From: Puffinus mauretanicus
Lineage: Eukaryota > Chordata > Aves > Procellariiformes > Procellariidae
Assembly: GCA_023333565.1 (NCBI GenBank)
Contig: JAJKFH010000102.1
Location: 6,837,001 to 6,901,000, forward strand
Length of the DNA stretch: 64,000 bases
Direction: 5' to 3'
A program made the translations under genes and the position numbers. Below are positions 49,426 through 60,425 of the stretch, piece by piece. The number at the start of each line of letters is the position of its first letter. Position 1 is the first letter of the stretch. Below the pieces are notes generated by a model. That model was given only the letters and a program-made list of their open reading frames with translations, was not told where the DNA came from and did not search any database.

Positions 49426-52400
49426 GCTTAAAAGCAAAAACCACGTTGCAGAACACAAAATGCATTGTGATTCTTACCCGCATATTTGACATCTGTTTTT
49501 TAAATGTGTGACAGACATCCAAAATGAAGGAAATGATACAGGCTTATTAAAAGGGAGGAATTATTTTCTTATTCATGTTAAAAGTTCTTCTAATTTGTTT
49601 TACTATTTTTTTTCTCGTTTCCAACTGTATGCTCAGTAAGAGTAGAGCTGAATCGCTGGGGTCTGCAGGTAGATTTAGTCTCTGTGTTGCATCTCGTACT
49701 ACACACTGTTGAGGAAATGGGTATTAACTAAGGAATCCTGAGTGGATTTGATCTCTGTAGCCTATGAACATTATGACTGAGCTATTAAGATATTTTCATT
49801 GATAAGCTTTTTAAGAGGGAGACTACTTTCAAGATAATGGATTATAATCGGGCACGTTCCATAGTATTTCAGTAGTAGTTATTCACAGTGTGTTCACAAA
49901 GACCTATTTTGTGACAGGGCCAGTCAAGGCATCATTTAAAAAAGGTCCCATTCATTCTGAGTGTTTGGACTCAGTGGCACTGAAGTTCACTGTCAGGTCC
50001 TGAAAATGTTGGCCTAATTAATTAATGTTCTGCTCAACTCTAAGAAAAAGGCTGACGTTTTTCACCTTAGTAAACCAGGATGGCATGAAATGGTGACTCA
50101 CGAGGAGATCACTGAGCAGAAGCCTGGCTTTCCTTAATCTGCAGCAAGCTTCCATCAGTTGCAATACCACCAGAATTTCTAAAGCATCGGGAGAGATTTC
50201 GGCAGGCTTCTGCAGATCTGTAGATTTCGGAAGTTCTGTGTCAGTGTTAAGACACATGAACTGTCTGTTCCTCCTAAACAACTTGTATCCCTGGCAGATT
50301 AGAATGATCAGAATGGCGGCGATGAAAATGTACCTGAATTCTGCCAGGGCTAACATCTGGGCCTTAGTGAACTTGGCACTGTGCACAAAATCAATCTTTG
50401 TTTTGAAACTGTGCGTTTCCTAAGGTAGTAATTCCCAGTTGGGGCCACCAAGGTCTTAAGCGAGACCGCTGCACAAAAATGCATTCTTCCAAATATACAT
50501 TTGTTTGATAACCTCAGTTGTCAAAAAAGTGACCTCTGTTAATTTGTCACCAGGCAAATTATTGTCACCAGTTCCCAGATTCCATGAGAACCCCAGGCAG
50601 ACAGCAGAGCCCCATGCTGGTAAGCGTTTCTGGTTTTGCTGTTTGTGGTAATAAACAACCTACTTACAAATGAGTTGACTGAGGTACCTGCAACTGAGGT
50701 GACTTGCCATGGGTTGTCCAGTGTAACAGCAGCAGATTCATCAGCGGATTCTTGGAGGGCTCACTGCCCTCGTCTGGAGCTAATTCCTCCGGAGCAGCAT
50801 AGCCTATCTTATATTTTCATATTAAATAAACTAAACGGTTAGCAAATAAGACAGACCGAGTCTTATTATGAAAATGATTTATAGAATTTCCTTTGTGATG
50901 CTTATTAGAAAGATGAAAACAAGATGAATGAAGTTGCTGCTATTATAGTTGGGTAGAGTCTGACATGGAAACCTGTATTTTTAAAAGCAGCTATAAAAAA
51001 TTAGAGTGTAATAGAAGTTAGAACATTATTTAAAAAAGAAGATAAATAAAATAGCTTTTTACATACATGTGCAGTCTATTGAAAGGCCATCCAAAGCACT
51101 GATACCAATTTAAGAAGATGATCTTTTGCCTTAATTATACATCTGGGAGATATTAGCTGAACATTTTGTGGAGAACTGCGAATACCTTAGTTGCCAGTTG
51201 TCTAAAATGCTGCTAATGATTGCTTCGGTGCCAGTGTTTTGATGGCTAGAACCTAGGCCTGAATATGAATACAAAGAACTCAATCTAAAAAAACTGCGTG
51301 TGCGCATACACTTTTTATACAAAACAGATTTCAACCATCTGCTTGGCACTTAGCTTTGCAACTATAGGCTCTGATATGAAAGGGAGCACTGTCCAGGTTA
51401 TGAATGGTATCACTTTTATTGGTACCTTAGAAAAATAATAGTGTTTTTAGAACGCTTGTGTATCCAATGGTTTTCCTCAGTGGAATAATGAAAACTGCCT
51501 TAGCCAAAATTTTGTGCCTTCCGTCGTTCCTCTGATGGCAGCATCTCCTTACCCTTGCAAAAGGTTCTGTAGTGAAGAAAAGTTTCTGTTCTGCACCTCA
51601 GCATTTCCAAGTGTATCAGAGGAGTTTAGATGAGTGGCCCTTAGGACTGACACCCCAGATGGTTTATGACACAAAGCACTGTTTGCTTAGGAATACGTCG
51701 TATAGCAGAGTCTGTTGCCCAAGCACTGCAGAGCGTGTCAAATCAGCATGGAAGTTAATGGACCAAAAGCCCTTCTGAATTTAACACTTTCCCATTTGAT
51801 CTGAATTTACAGCTTTAAATCAGGACTGCAGTTTTCCTTTAGTGGTGCAGAGGTGGAAAGTAAAGTTGATAGCATAAATTACAGGCATATAGTACAATAA
51901 TTTTGACCCAATTAATCTGTTTAAAGGTTTAGAATGAATGAGAGTGACTAAAATCTTTGGTAAAAGCCTATTCATGAAATATAAAAAAAAAAAAGTTGAA
52001 AGTTAGGAGAAGATTTGAGTATGTATTAATTTAATACTCTGACCAGTCCATGTTTTACTCTTAATAGGTTAAGCAGAAGAAAATACAAAATATAAAATAA
52101 ATACAAAATACAAAAAATAAAAAATCTTTGGAGTTTTTACTCTTTGTAGCAGTTTAGGTATTATTTCTTTGCCTTTGCTAGATCTATCCTTAAAATATGC
52201 AGGACAAAGTATGTTTCTTCTTTGCTTTTCTTCTTTGAAAGGATTTGATAGTATTTTCCCTTAGGAGCACATTTGGAAAAAGATGATGAAAATGCAAACT
52301 CCTGCATGTAACAAAGCCTCTGTGTTTGGCCATCCATTTAGTGCCGTGTCACATTAGTACTGCATTGTTAACACCTTTGGACAGGGCTAAAGGTTCCTTG

Positions 52401-53720
52401 CTGCTGTGTCTAGAGAGCTGCTTATGTCATCATAATGTTGTTGGATGCTCTTCTCAATAAATGTACTTTTCACTTAAAAGTAGGGCTGGATTGTTTGCTT
52501 CTGAGATGTCAGGAGGGTGAATAAAAGGACTAATTGTTACTTACACTCTCATTTTATAAAGACTTCCTTTATTCTATGTTACGTGGTCTTGAGAAAGTGT
52601 TGCTTTTAACTATTAGATTTTATTTGCCTGAGTCTGTCTTTTTGTGGAGAACATCCGAGATGATGAAAGAAAGATAAAGTTGGATCTCTGTGGATAAAAT
52701 GATGATAATACTGGAAACTTAAAAGCTTCTGCAGAGTTTTGGTTGAATCATAATGGACAGCAAAAATCTGACTTTTTTAAAAAAAATGCGTGTGAAATAA
52801 GCCTTAACAGTATTAAGGTTATAGCCTGAACAAGCTAATAGACTTGCAGCCCTCGATTATTTCCATCCTGTCTCTTCCTTCCTCCGCTCTTCTCCTTTCA
52901 CCTTCTCCCCACAAGCAGTTGGGCATGCTTTCTACATTTTTATGGGGAGCACTATTATTCTCACAGGTAGAGATTAAAACAATAAACTTCCTGAACTTCA
53001 GAAGATTCTGAGGCCCTTTAAGTGTTGATCCTAATGGAGAGCAAGAAAGCCAGTTCTCCAGCCGCTGTGTCACCATGCCTTCCCATAGCAACTCTACTGA
53101 AGTTACTTAACCATCTTATTAGTGAAACAGTTCTTCATGTTGCATGCCATAAAATGGGTTTCTTAAGGAGTGGGAAATAGCAGCCTATCTGCTGTTCAGC
53201 GTTAATGACTGCACAAGAATAAGCTCCTGTATTCAGGGATGGGCGAGAAGAAATTCTGTAAGAAACACTATGAGCGGATTCATAATGAAACCTTTGCTAT
53301 TCGGCCCTCATGTTCTTGGAAATTTTAGAGGGGAAAGTCTCCTTGACCAAGGTCAACAATTTGGTCATTTTCTTTGCGTCTCCTCCTCCTCCCTTTAGGT
53401 AATATAGTCATATTTATTGTCAATTTATTTTCTGTAGATTCCTCCAATCCGCTGTGGTTGGAAGGGAGTTCCGGAGTGAGTGCATGGCAAGGTAAATTTG
53501 AGATGGCAGTTGGTGGTGTGGGAGGGAGGGTTGGGAGAAGGAGGAGGCAGAGGGTACGAGAGTACAGCTACAGTTTTAAACAACCTGCCAATTGTCCCCC
53601 TTTTTATTAAAATGGCAGCTTTCAAGCCAGGTCCCTGAACTGTTTAATTTGATTTACACTGTTAAGGCTAAGTTCCCTCATGCTTGTAATAAGGACTGAA
53701 CAAATACCTTGCTCTCGCCC
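49426..53720. other. SOX5 intron, mostly unannotated
   Basis: Contains the minus-strand exon-like frame at 50102-50419 and an A-rich TACAAAATA stretch near 52080-52122. A donor-like ctg|gtaagc at 50620 has no convincing matching acceptor. No named gene. Confidence 0.45.
50102..50419 (-). other. Exon-like open frame on the minus strand, encoding a possible membrane segment
   Basis: On the minus strand a 318-base stretch (106 codons) is open from a ccttag acceptor-like site (50420-50425) to a perfect gtgagt donor (50096-50101). The frame contains a hydrophobic segment, YIFIAAILIILICQGYKLF, followed by basic RRNR, then a polar region with TDTELPKSTDLQKP and a Leu/Arg-rich helix-like end. Read past the donor it continues to a stop near 50018. 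I do not recognise the family. The acceptor lacks a strong pyrimidine tract, and frames of this length occur by chance elsewhere in the window, so this is a candidate exon or relic only. It is antisense to SOX5. Confidence 0.22.
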
Positions 53721-54152
53721 TTCTTTCTTTTTTTTTTTTTCTTTCTTTCTTCTTTTTTTTTCTCTCTTCTTTCTTTCTCTCTTCTTCCTCTCTCTCTTCC
53801 TTCCTCTCTCTTCCTTCCTCTCTCTTCCTTCCTCTCTCTTCCTTCCTCTCTCTTCCTTCCTCTCTCTTCCTTCCCCTCTCTTCCTTCCTCTCTCTTCCTT
53901 CCTCTCTCTTCCTTCCTCTCTCTTCCTTCCTCTCTCTTCCTTCCTCTCTCTTCCTTCCTCTCTCTTCCTTCCTCTCTCTCTCTCTCCTTCCTTCCTCTCT
54001 CTCCTCCTCTCTCTTCCTTCCTCTCTCTTCTCCCTCTCTCCTCTCTCCCTCTCTCCCCTCCCCTCTCTCTCCCCTCTTTTTTTTTTTCTTTTTTTTCTTT
54101 TTTCTTGCTTCCTTTTTTTTCTTTCTTGCTTCCTTTTTTTTTTTTTCTTCCC
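53721..54152 (+). repeat. 432-bp polypyrimidine tract with a 14-bp CT minisatellite
   Basis: The core (about 53791-53975) is around a dozen head-to-tail copies of a 14-bp CTCTCTTCCTTCCT-type unit, nearly identical. It is flanked by simpler CT, CCTT and polyT/CTTT sequence. The + strand is almost pure pyrimidine for over 400 bases. The 162-229 codon frames here (Leu/Ser/Phe-rich on +, Arg/Glu/Lys-rich on -) are translations of the repeat and not proteins. Confidence 0.95.
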
Positions 54153-55509
54153 ACCACTAAAATTCTAGTTGTGTCTCTTTCTGGTCTCTTTCTGTTGGTT
54201 TTAAACAAACTGCTGTGTTGTGTCACCATTCCCATTAAATTTAGATATCCAACTTATGGAAAAATTGAGGTGGAGAGAGGATGGTTGGCAGAGGAGGATG
54301 CACTTGTTGGATCTAGTGTGGCAGCTCCTGATTTTTCAGCCAGTTCAATGTCACCATCAGGTTACAGTTGCATTTGCATTAAAGCTGGGTATGAATGACC
54401 AGGTTCAAAGATTGGACTTCAACTCTCCTCATGGCCTGTCATTGTCATAATCCAAAATAAAATGAAGTTCACAATATGCAGATGCCAAATGGCTATGGGA
54501 TATCAGCCTGCCAGTTTCTTTGACTCCAGTTTATGAGGCAAGGCGAGGTCAGGCACATGTCAGTACAGGACTTTGGAAATCCCTTGAAGCATTATGTGCT
54601 GTTTGTGCCTTCCAGGAAGCCCTAGGTACAGATTTGAAAGTCTCCAGAATGAAGTTGGCTCCTATATTTCAAAGGCTATATAACATCTGTATTTTCAAAA
54701 ATTGTGATGTTATATTTAACACTGAAAGCAGGAGGGAAGAATGAACGCGTGTGTAGGAAGAGTGCATGATTTTCATAAAGAAATAAAAAAATTGTGTGTG
54801 AAAGAATTGCATGTGAGTCAGCTAATACAAAAAAACTTGTGTGTCCTTTTAGAATGTTTTTACTCATTTGGCTCATGCATCTAATCTATTTGGAAATATA
54901 CCACTTCCGGGAGTGCTTGGGGAGAAAATCAGAGCTTGTTTTTCTCTCTCCTTATTTTTATCTGTATGAACCATCAAAGTGAGTGCCTGAAATAAATTGA
55001 TCTACATTTTTAGTTGCGTTTATCAGGTAGAGTTCAATGAAGCAATACACGTGCATTGTAATTGTGAACTATTGTGCTGATGACTTGTTTTTAATTTGAG
55101 AGGAAAAAAATCCTGTTGAATAGGAGGGTATATGTAGCACCAAGGGTGGGTCCTGTATTGTGGTTTCAAATTTTTAAAAACACTTCAGAAAAGTAACAGG
55201 TAAAAGTTGCTTCTCACCAGGCACCGAGTGCCTTGTGTCAGTCCGGTTTTCAGCAAATGGGTTTGATGCTTTTCTTGGTAGTCTTAGAAAAGAGGACAAG
55301 GACTGATTTAGTCCAGAGTGCACCGTTTGCCTTCACCTCCAAAGCTTTTATTACTGGCTTCTCTGCAGCTCCGGGTAGTAGGAACATCACGGGGAAGTTT
55401 GTTCTTCCTCTGTCTTTGCAGTATCGTTGTGTGAATAAACAGAGGCTATGCTTGTCATTCGGCCTCCTTGCACAAGCCCCACATTCATGTACGATCATGA
55501 GGCTCTGTC
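54153..55509. other. SOX5 intron, nothing recognised
   Basis: No exon or repeat family that I can support. Confidence 0.5.
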
Positions 55510-55575
55510 CAGCTCCTACTGAAAACAATTGTAAGACTCTCATTGACTTAACTTGGGTGTTGGATCGGGCCCATT
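55510..55575. repeat. Old amniote interspersed repeat fragment
   Basis: ctcctactgaaaacaattgt, ctcattgacttaacttgggt and ttggatcgggccc resemble the dispersed 'cattgacttcaatggg...ggatcaggccc' repeat. Family uncertain. Confidence 0.45.
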
Positions 55576-56912
55576 AGACGGGAAGAAAATAAAGTGGAAG
55601 CGTTGTTAATGATTCCTATTGATGCTTTTCTTGGCACAAAGTACTGCAGATAATTGTTTTTAGATGAAATACAGTTGTATCTAAGCATTACATTTATTAG
55701 CTTTTTAAAGGAGGAATAACCAAACTGGACATATGGGGTGTTTGAAGTGTGATTGTGTGAGACTAAGATAATTTCAGGAGAATAGCTTAAGTCGCAGGAT
55801 ATGTGTGATGCCCTTTGTATACAAGATGTGGGATTGTGGAATTTATTTTGCATGCGCTGGTTTTCACTGAGAAAGAATCCAGAATGCAAATATATCGTCA
55901 TATTCAGAATATATAAGGAGTGCAGCCTTGCCGCTGTAGACTTTGAGACCCATTAATCAGGCCTGATAGTGATGTGATCTCTGGAAATACTTCAGTTAAG
56001 TAGGTTTAATCCTTATTAACAGTAAGTTGCTTGAAACCATTTTGAGTAAAGTCTGAGAAGGAGTATGGTAGATTGAACACACAAATAAAGGCCAAACTTG
56101 TTAGGCTTTGAGTGGCTTTGACTCCTTTGGAGTTCTGTAGGTTTTGGACTTGCTACAAGATCAGGACACTAACAAAAGAATTTTCACCTTATCTTCGTAT
56201 TTTTCCGCTGTAATTGACAATGTCATTTCCACATTAAAATGGGGTACTAGTCATGCTTTTGATATAATTTAGATGTTGCCCCAGCCCTCCCCATGACTTG
56301 GTTACAACATGTAGTATAGGCAGATATTGAACAGTCCATTTTTCTTATTCTGGAGTGTTCAGGTTAAATGACGTATGTAATTTGTCCATGTTTTGCAATG
56401 TTTCCTGTTGACTTCAGTGTGATTTAGCTGTGCGTGACTGTGATCCAGAGCCTTTTAAGAACAAGGAGGTAGGAGAGGGCACTGCTTGTTTCAATGCTTT
56501 CTTCTCATTCATCAAGACAGTGGAGGGAAGGAATGAAGTGGCAGAGCTTTTGTTGCTACTGTTTTTTGGGAAATGTGTTCAGAGAGCTATTTTGGAAGAT
56601 GATGGTGAAGTTGTTCCTACTATTTGGACTGCATTGCCAAAACATTGTGCTCTTGTATGAGGTAATAGCTGTGGTTTGTGGCGACATTATGAAAACATTG
56701 GTTTGTTATGATGATTGCAGAAAAAATCCCAGATACATGGTAACGTATTTGTAATATTTTATTGAAGTGAAACATGGAAAATACAGCATAGCTTGGAGTC
56801 CCCTTGGACTGATTTCATGTTTTGGGAATGAAGAAGTAATTGTGCAAAACTGAAATGAGTGTACATGACGTTGATTAAGTAATTGATTTGGGGCCATTTT
56901 GGTATAGTTTAG

Positions 56913-56947
<35 letters not shown>

Positions 56948-59454
56948 TATGACTATTATGTGTTACATTTGGTTGTTAGTAGGATGTATTTTACATTGTT
57001 AATAATCCAAATTAGAATGTATATTTTCTTTTTGTCCTGTGAAATAGAGGCAATATTAACTAAAAGATGACATTGCTGCTGGATGCTGTTGTAGAATAAG
57101 GAGTGGGACATTGGTAATACCTTACAGGTTATATTGTATAGTCATTGAAGGCTATCTAAGTATCTAGGTAGGCGAGAAGACCACAGACTCTTTTCCTCTC
57201 AACATCTAATCTTGAGGTAAGGCACTCAGCATAATAAACAGAAAGAGATTCATAGTGTCCCTTTACACACTTCAGCTGGACAGGCTAAGCTCCCGGGTTT
57301 CCCAGCTATGCTGACTGAGAGGTTTGAAATTAATTTTTGAACTTTTGATTGCCTCTTTGTTTACGCAACCTATTTTTGTTTCATCTTTAATTCCTTTTTA
57401 GTTAATGGGCATTACTAACTGTGAAAGCTTGGATCGTGGCTTTTTTTTTTTTTTTATCTTTTAGTTTATTAAGGGAATAGAATTAAAGCAACATAATATG
57501 GCCATGACGCTCCAAATCTCTAGGTGTGTGAAACTGCTTGTTATCCTATTCTGACAATTTTGTATGCCTGCTAGGTATGCAGGTCCTTCAGTTCAAAAAC
57601 TCTGCTTCATCTGCATTTGGTGTCTTCCATCGTGTTCAGATAATCAAGCCAGAACCTCTAAATGTTTAGTAGGAGTCAGTTGCAAGAGAGGACCGGTGAT
57701 AAATGTTACCAGACTGTATGAGAAACAAGTCTCAAAAGAGGTGTATTAGAACAGTCACTATACCAGCAAAGCAGCACTGTTGTTTGCTTCATCCTCCTTT
57801 TTCCTGTGACTGTTTTCATCTCCTTTTTATCACATATTGCAAAAGACTACTTTAATGTATTTATCTGTTAGAGAGTTGAAACTTCTGCAGTATTTTCGTA
57901 ATGCCTGTTGTTGTGACATGTCTCCTGTAAAGCAGAGCAGGATCTACAGCAGAGATGTAATGAATGACCACAGTCAATTACTGTGATGAACAATTGATTT
58001 CTGGTTTTTGAAAGTATACCCTTAATAATTATTCATTTGGCTGAACTATCCTATTCTTCTTCATATGAGTTGTATACAGAAAGATAGAGGGATGATACAT
58101 GTTATTACTCATATAGCTGTGTCAATAATGATATAACCTATATAGATGTGACAAATGGACTAGAATAAATAATGGCAAAGAACTGAACTAAAATATTGTG
58201 CTTTAGGTAAATACCGGCTGGTTTTGGTGTGTGAAAAAAGCTAGACTATAAGAAAAATACAATCTCAGAACAATTATATGAAAAACATCTCTGAAGATGT
58301 TTCAGTCAGGTCAGTGGGGTACCTTTTCTGGGTGTCTCTTTTTGTGCTTTATCTGATGATTCATCCAAATAATCAGCATTACATTTATTCTGTGCAAGAA
58401 AGAGATATTTAGGGTCATATTCTGTTTGTACAGGAATGTCCTTTTATAATGCAATAGGTAGGACTAGACTAACAAAGCAGAACAGTTAGACTCACAAGGG
58501 ATGGGTTTATAGAAAATCACTACAAATGAATTAAAAAAGAGATAATAGTAATTCAGTATCCTGATATTGTAAAGCTCAAAATGCAGTGCCCAAAGTTTCT
58601 GTTGGAATCAGTGGCAGCTGAAAATGCTGGGAACTTTGCAGGGTTAGGCATCCTCCTCACACACTTCAGAAGGTGCTAAAGTCAAAAGGAGCTTTTAACT
58701 CTTTGAGGTGATACAGTCTCACTATGAAACACTTGTTTGCAGAACACGCACGGTCTTGTGGTGGGGCGAAAAAGGGAACGGGAGAAGGAATGGGAAGTGG
58801 GGGGAAACGACTTACATAAGTAAATTTGTATGACAGATACACCTAGCCGCCTTCTGTCCTACTGTTTGCATTGGTAGACGGATGGTGGCATGATATTGGG
58901 CACTTGGTTCTTCTTCTTGGAGGTTTTTTTTTATTATTCTTTTTTTTTTATGTAGTGGCGGTGGATCATTTGGAAATGCTTGGTTTGGTTGGCAGTTTAT
59001 AGGTTGGGGAGGGTGTAGCTGGAAATGTACAGGAGTGGCAAAAAGGAAGAAAAAAAGGGAAACAAAGGTTGTTTTAGTCTTTTCTGAGGCGTATGGCTAT
59101 ACGGGTTTTGGGATTCATCATCCAGTGGAAAAAAGTGAGAGACGGACCAAGGGAAGTTATCCTGTTTGTTTGACTAGGCCTTCCCTCGACTCAGTATGCT
59201 ATAATCATCTTTATGCTGGTTGTCTTTCAAAGTATAATTAGCTTGGAAGTGAATGTGGGTGGTGGGTGGTATGGAGAAGTATTGCTTCAGAAAAAAATAA
59301 ATAAGAAAGAAATGGTCTGCTGAAGGAAAAAAAGTCTTGTGTAGCTTTCCAGTTTTTTGGTTTGGACAGTGCATATGTAACTCCAGAAGCCAAAGACGTC
59401 CTGAGTCGAAGTCCAGAGAGAGTTCACTAGAAACACTCTAATTGGAACATGCCC
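55576..59454. other. SOX5 intron, mostly unannotated
   Basis: AT-rich, with a 31-base polyT run at 56915-56945 and a shorter one at 57441-57455. No gene or named repeat recognised. Confidence 0.5.
56915..56945 (+). repeat. PolyT homopolymer (31 bases)
   Basis: Uninterrupted T run. I see no SINE or LINE body on either side, so it is not obviously the tail of a retroelement. Length may be affected by sequencing. Confidence 0.9.
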
Positions 59455-59670
59455 CAATTTATTACAATGATGATAACACTTTGTACTTCTATTGTGCCCT
59501 CTGTGCTAAGTTCTCAAGGTGCCTTACAAATATTAAGGGATTAACTTGCACAATGCTGCTGACAAATAGGTATTATTACTGCCCCCTTTTACACGCCTGG
59601 GGAATTGAAGTACCGAGGAGTACAGCAGCTCTGTTGTGCAACGCTTTTGCCTGGAGAGAAGAACTTAGGT
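59455..59670 (-). repeat. MIR-like SINE, relatively complete
   Basis: tacttctattgtgccctctg, taagttctcaaggtgcctta, aatattaagggattaacttg, aggtattattactgccccct and ttttacacgcctggggaatt follow the reverse complement of MIR over about 200 bases. This is the best-kept MIR copy in the window. Confidence 0.78.
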
Positions 59671-60364
59671 TAAGTCACCCCGCTGCAGCCAGAGGTTTGA
59701 GTATAGCAAGAGGAACACTTGGTAGCTGCGTCCTCCTGAGTGTTTGCAGCTCTCCACTTAGCTACATTCAGATTTGTTTTGGTAGACAAACTTGCAGCCT
59801 TAGAGGGACAGGAGGCAAAGTTGTAATTAATTCCTCCTTAATTGGCATAGCAGTAAGTAATTCTGCTTAATCCATTCCTTGCTGTGAGGATGAAGTAAGG
59901 CTAAACATTTGAATTGTGGAGAGGACAAGGGGAAGAGAGGAGAGTAGGCAGCGAAAGATGGACAGAGACAGACATTTCTTATGCTGTTGTAGGCACATGT
60001 TAAGAAATACCTACATAAATAAGACGCCTTTCTAATTTTTCCCTCAGATTGCCTCTTGACTTAATTAAGTGAAATGCAAAGAAATAGACGATTCAGTTTG
60101 GAAAAATTCACTAAATTTTCCCTACCCCTTCTTGTCTTTCATTTAGTCCGTAAGAGTCTCTGGAGCGTGAAATGTGAAGACACCAAATTGGAATTAATTT
60201 TGCTTTTTCATTTAACAGATTGTGTTACATTAACACCACACTATTGCCAAGCAGCAAACCTTTCCTTTCCTCAGATGTTAGTTACTAATACAGACTAAAG
60301 ACTGCTGAAAGAACGGTTATACTGAAATGCTTTATTTAAGTTTATCCTCCCTTGTGGCTCGAGC
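59671..60364. other. SOX5 intron, nothing recognised
   Basis: No feature supported. Confidence 0.5.
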
Positions 60365-60425
60365 GGGCCCTGATTCTGCTAAGATGTATTCACATGAGCA
60401 GTCTCACTGAGTTCACTTTTATTGC
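60365..60425. repeat. Old amniote interspersed repeat fragment
   Basis: gggccctgattctgctaaga and catgagcagtctcactgagt, followed by a ttcac word, resemble the dispersed 'gggccctgattcagcaaag ... tgagtagtcccattgacttca' repeat. Confidence 0.5.

Noticed and set aside
50620..50625. Donor-like ctg|gtaagc
   Set aside because: Several weak cag acceptors lie upstream but none has a good pyrimidine tract, so there is no supported exon.
53678..54398. Long frames of 162-229 codons on both strands
   Set aside because: They translate the CT/GA minisatellite into low-complexity Leu/Ser/Phe or Arg/Glu/Lys runs.
55233..55577. 114-codon + strand frame
   Set aside because: It runs into an old interspersed repeat at its 3' end and has no recognisable domain.
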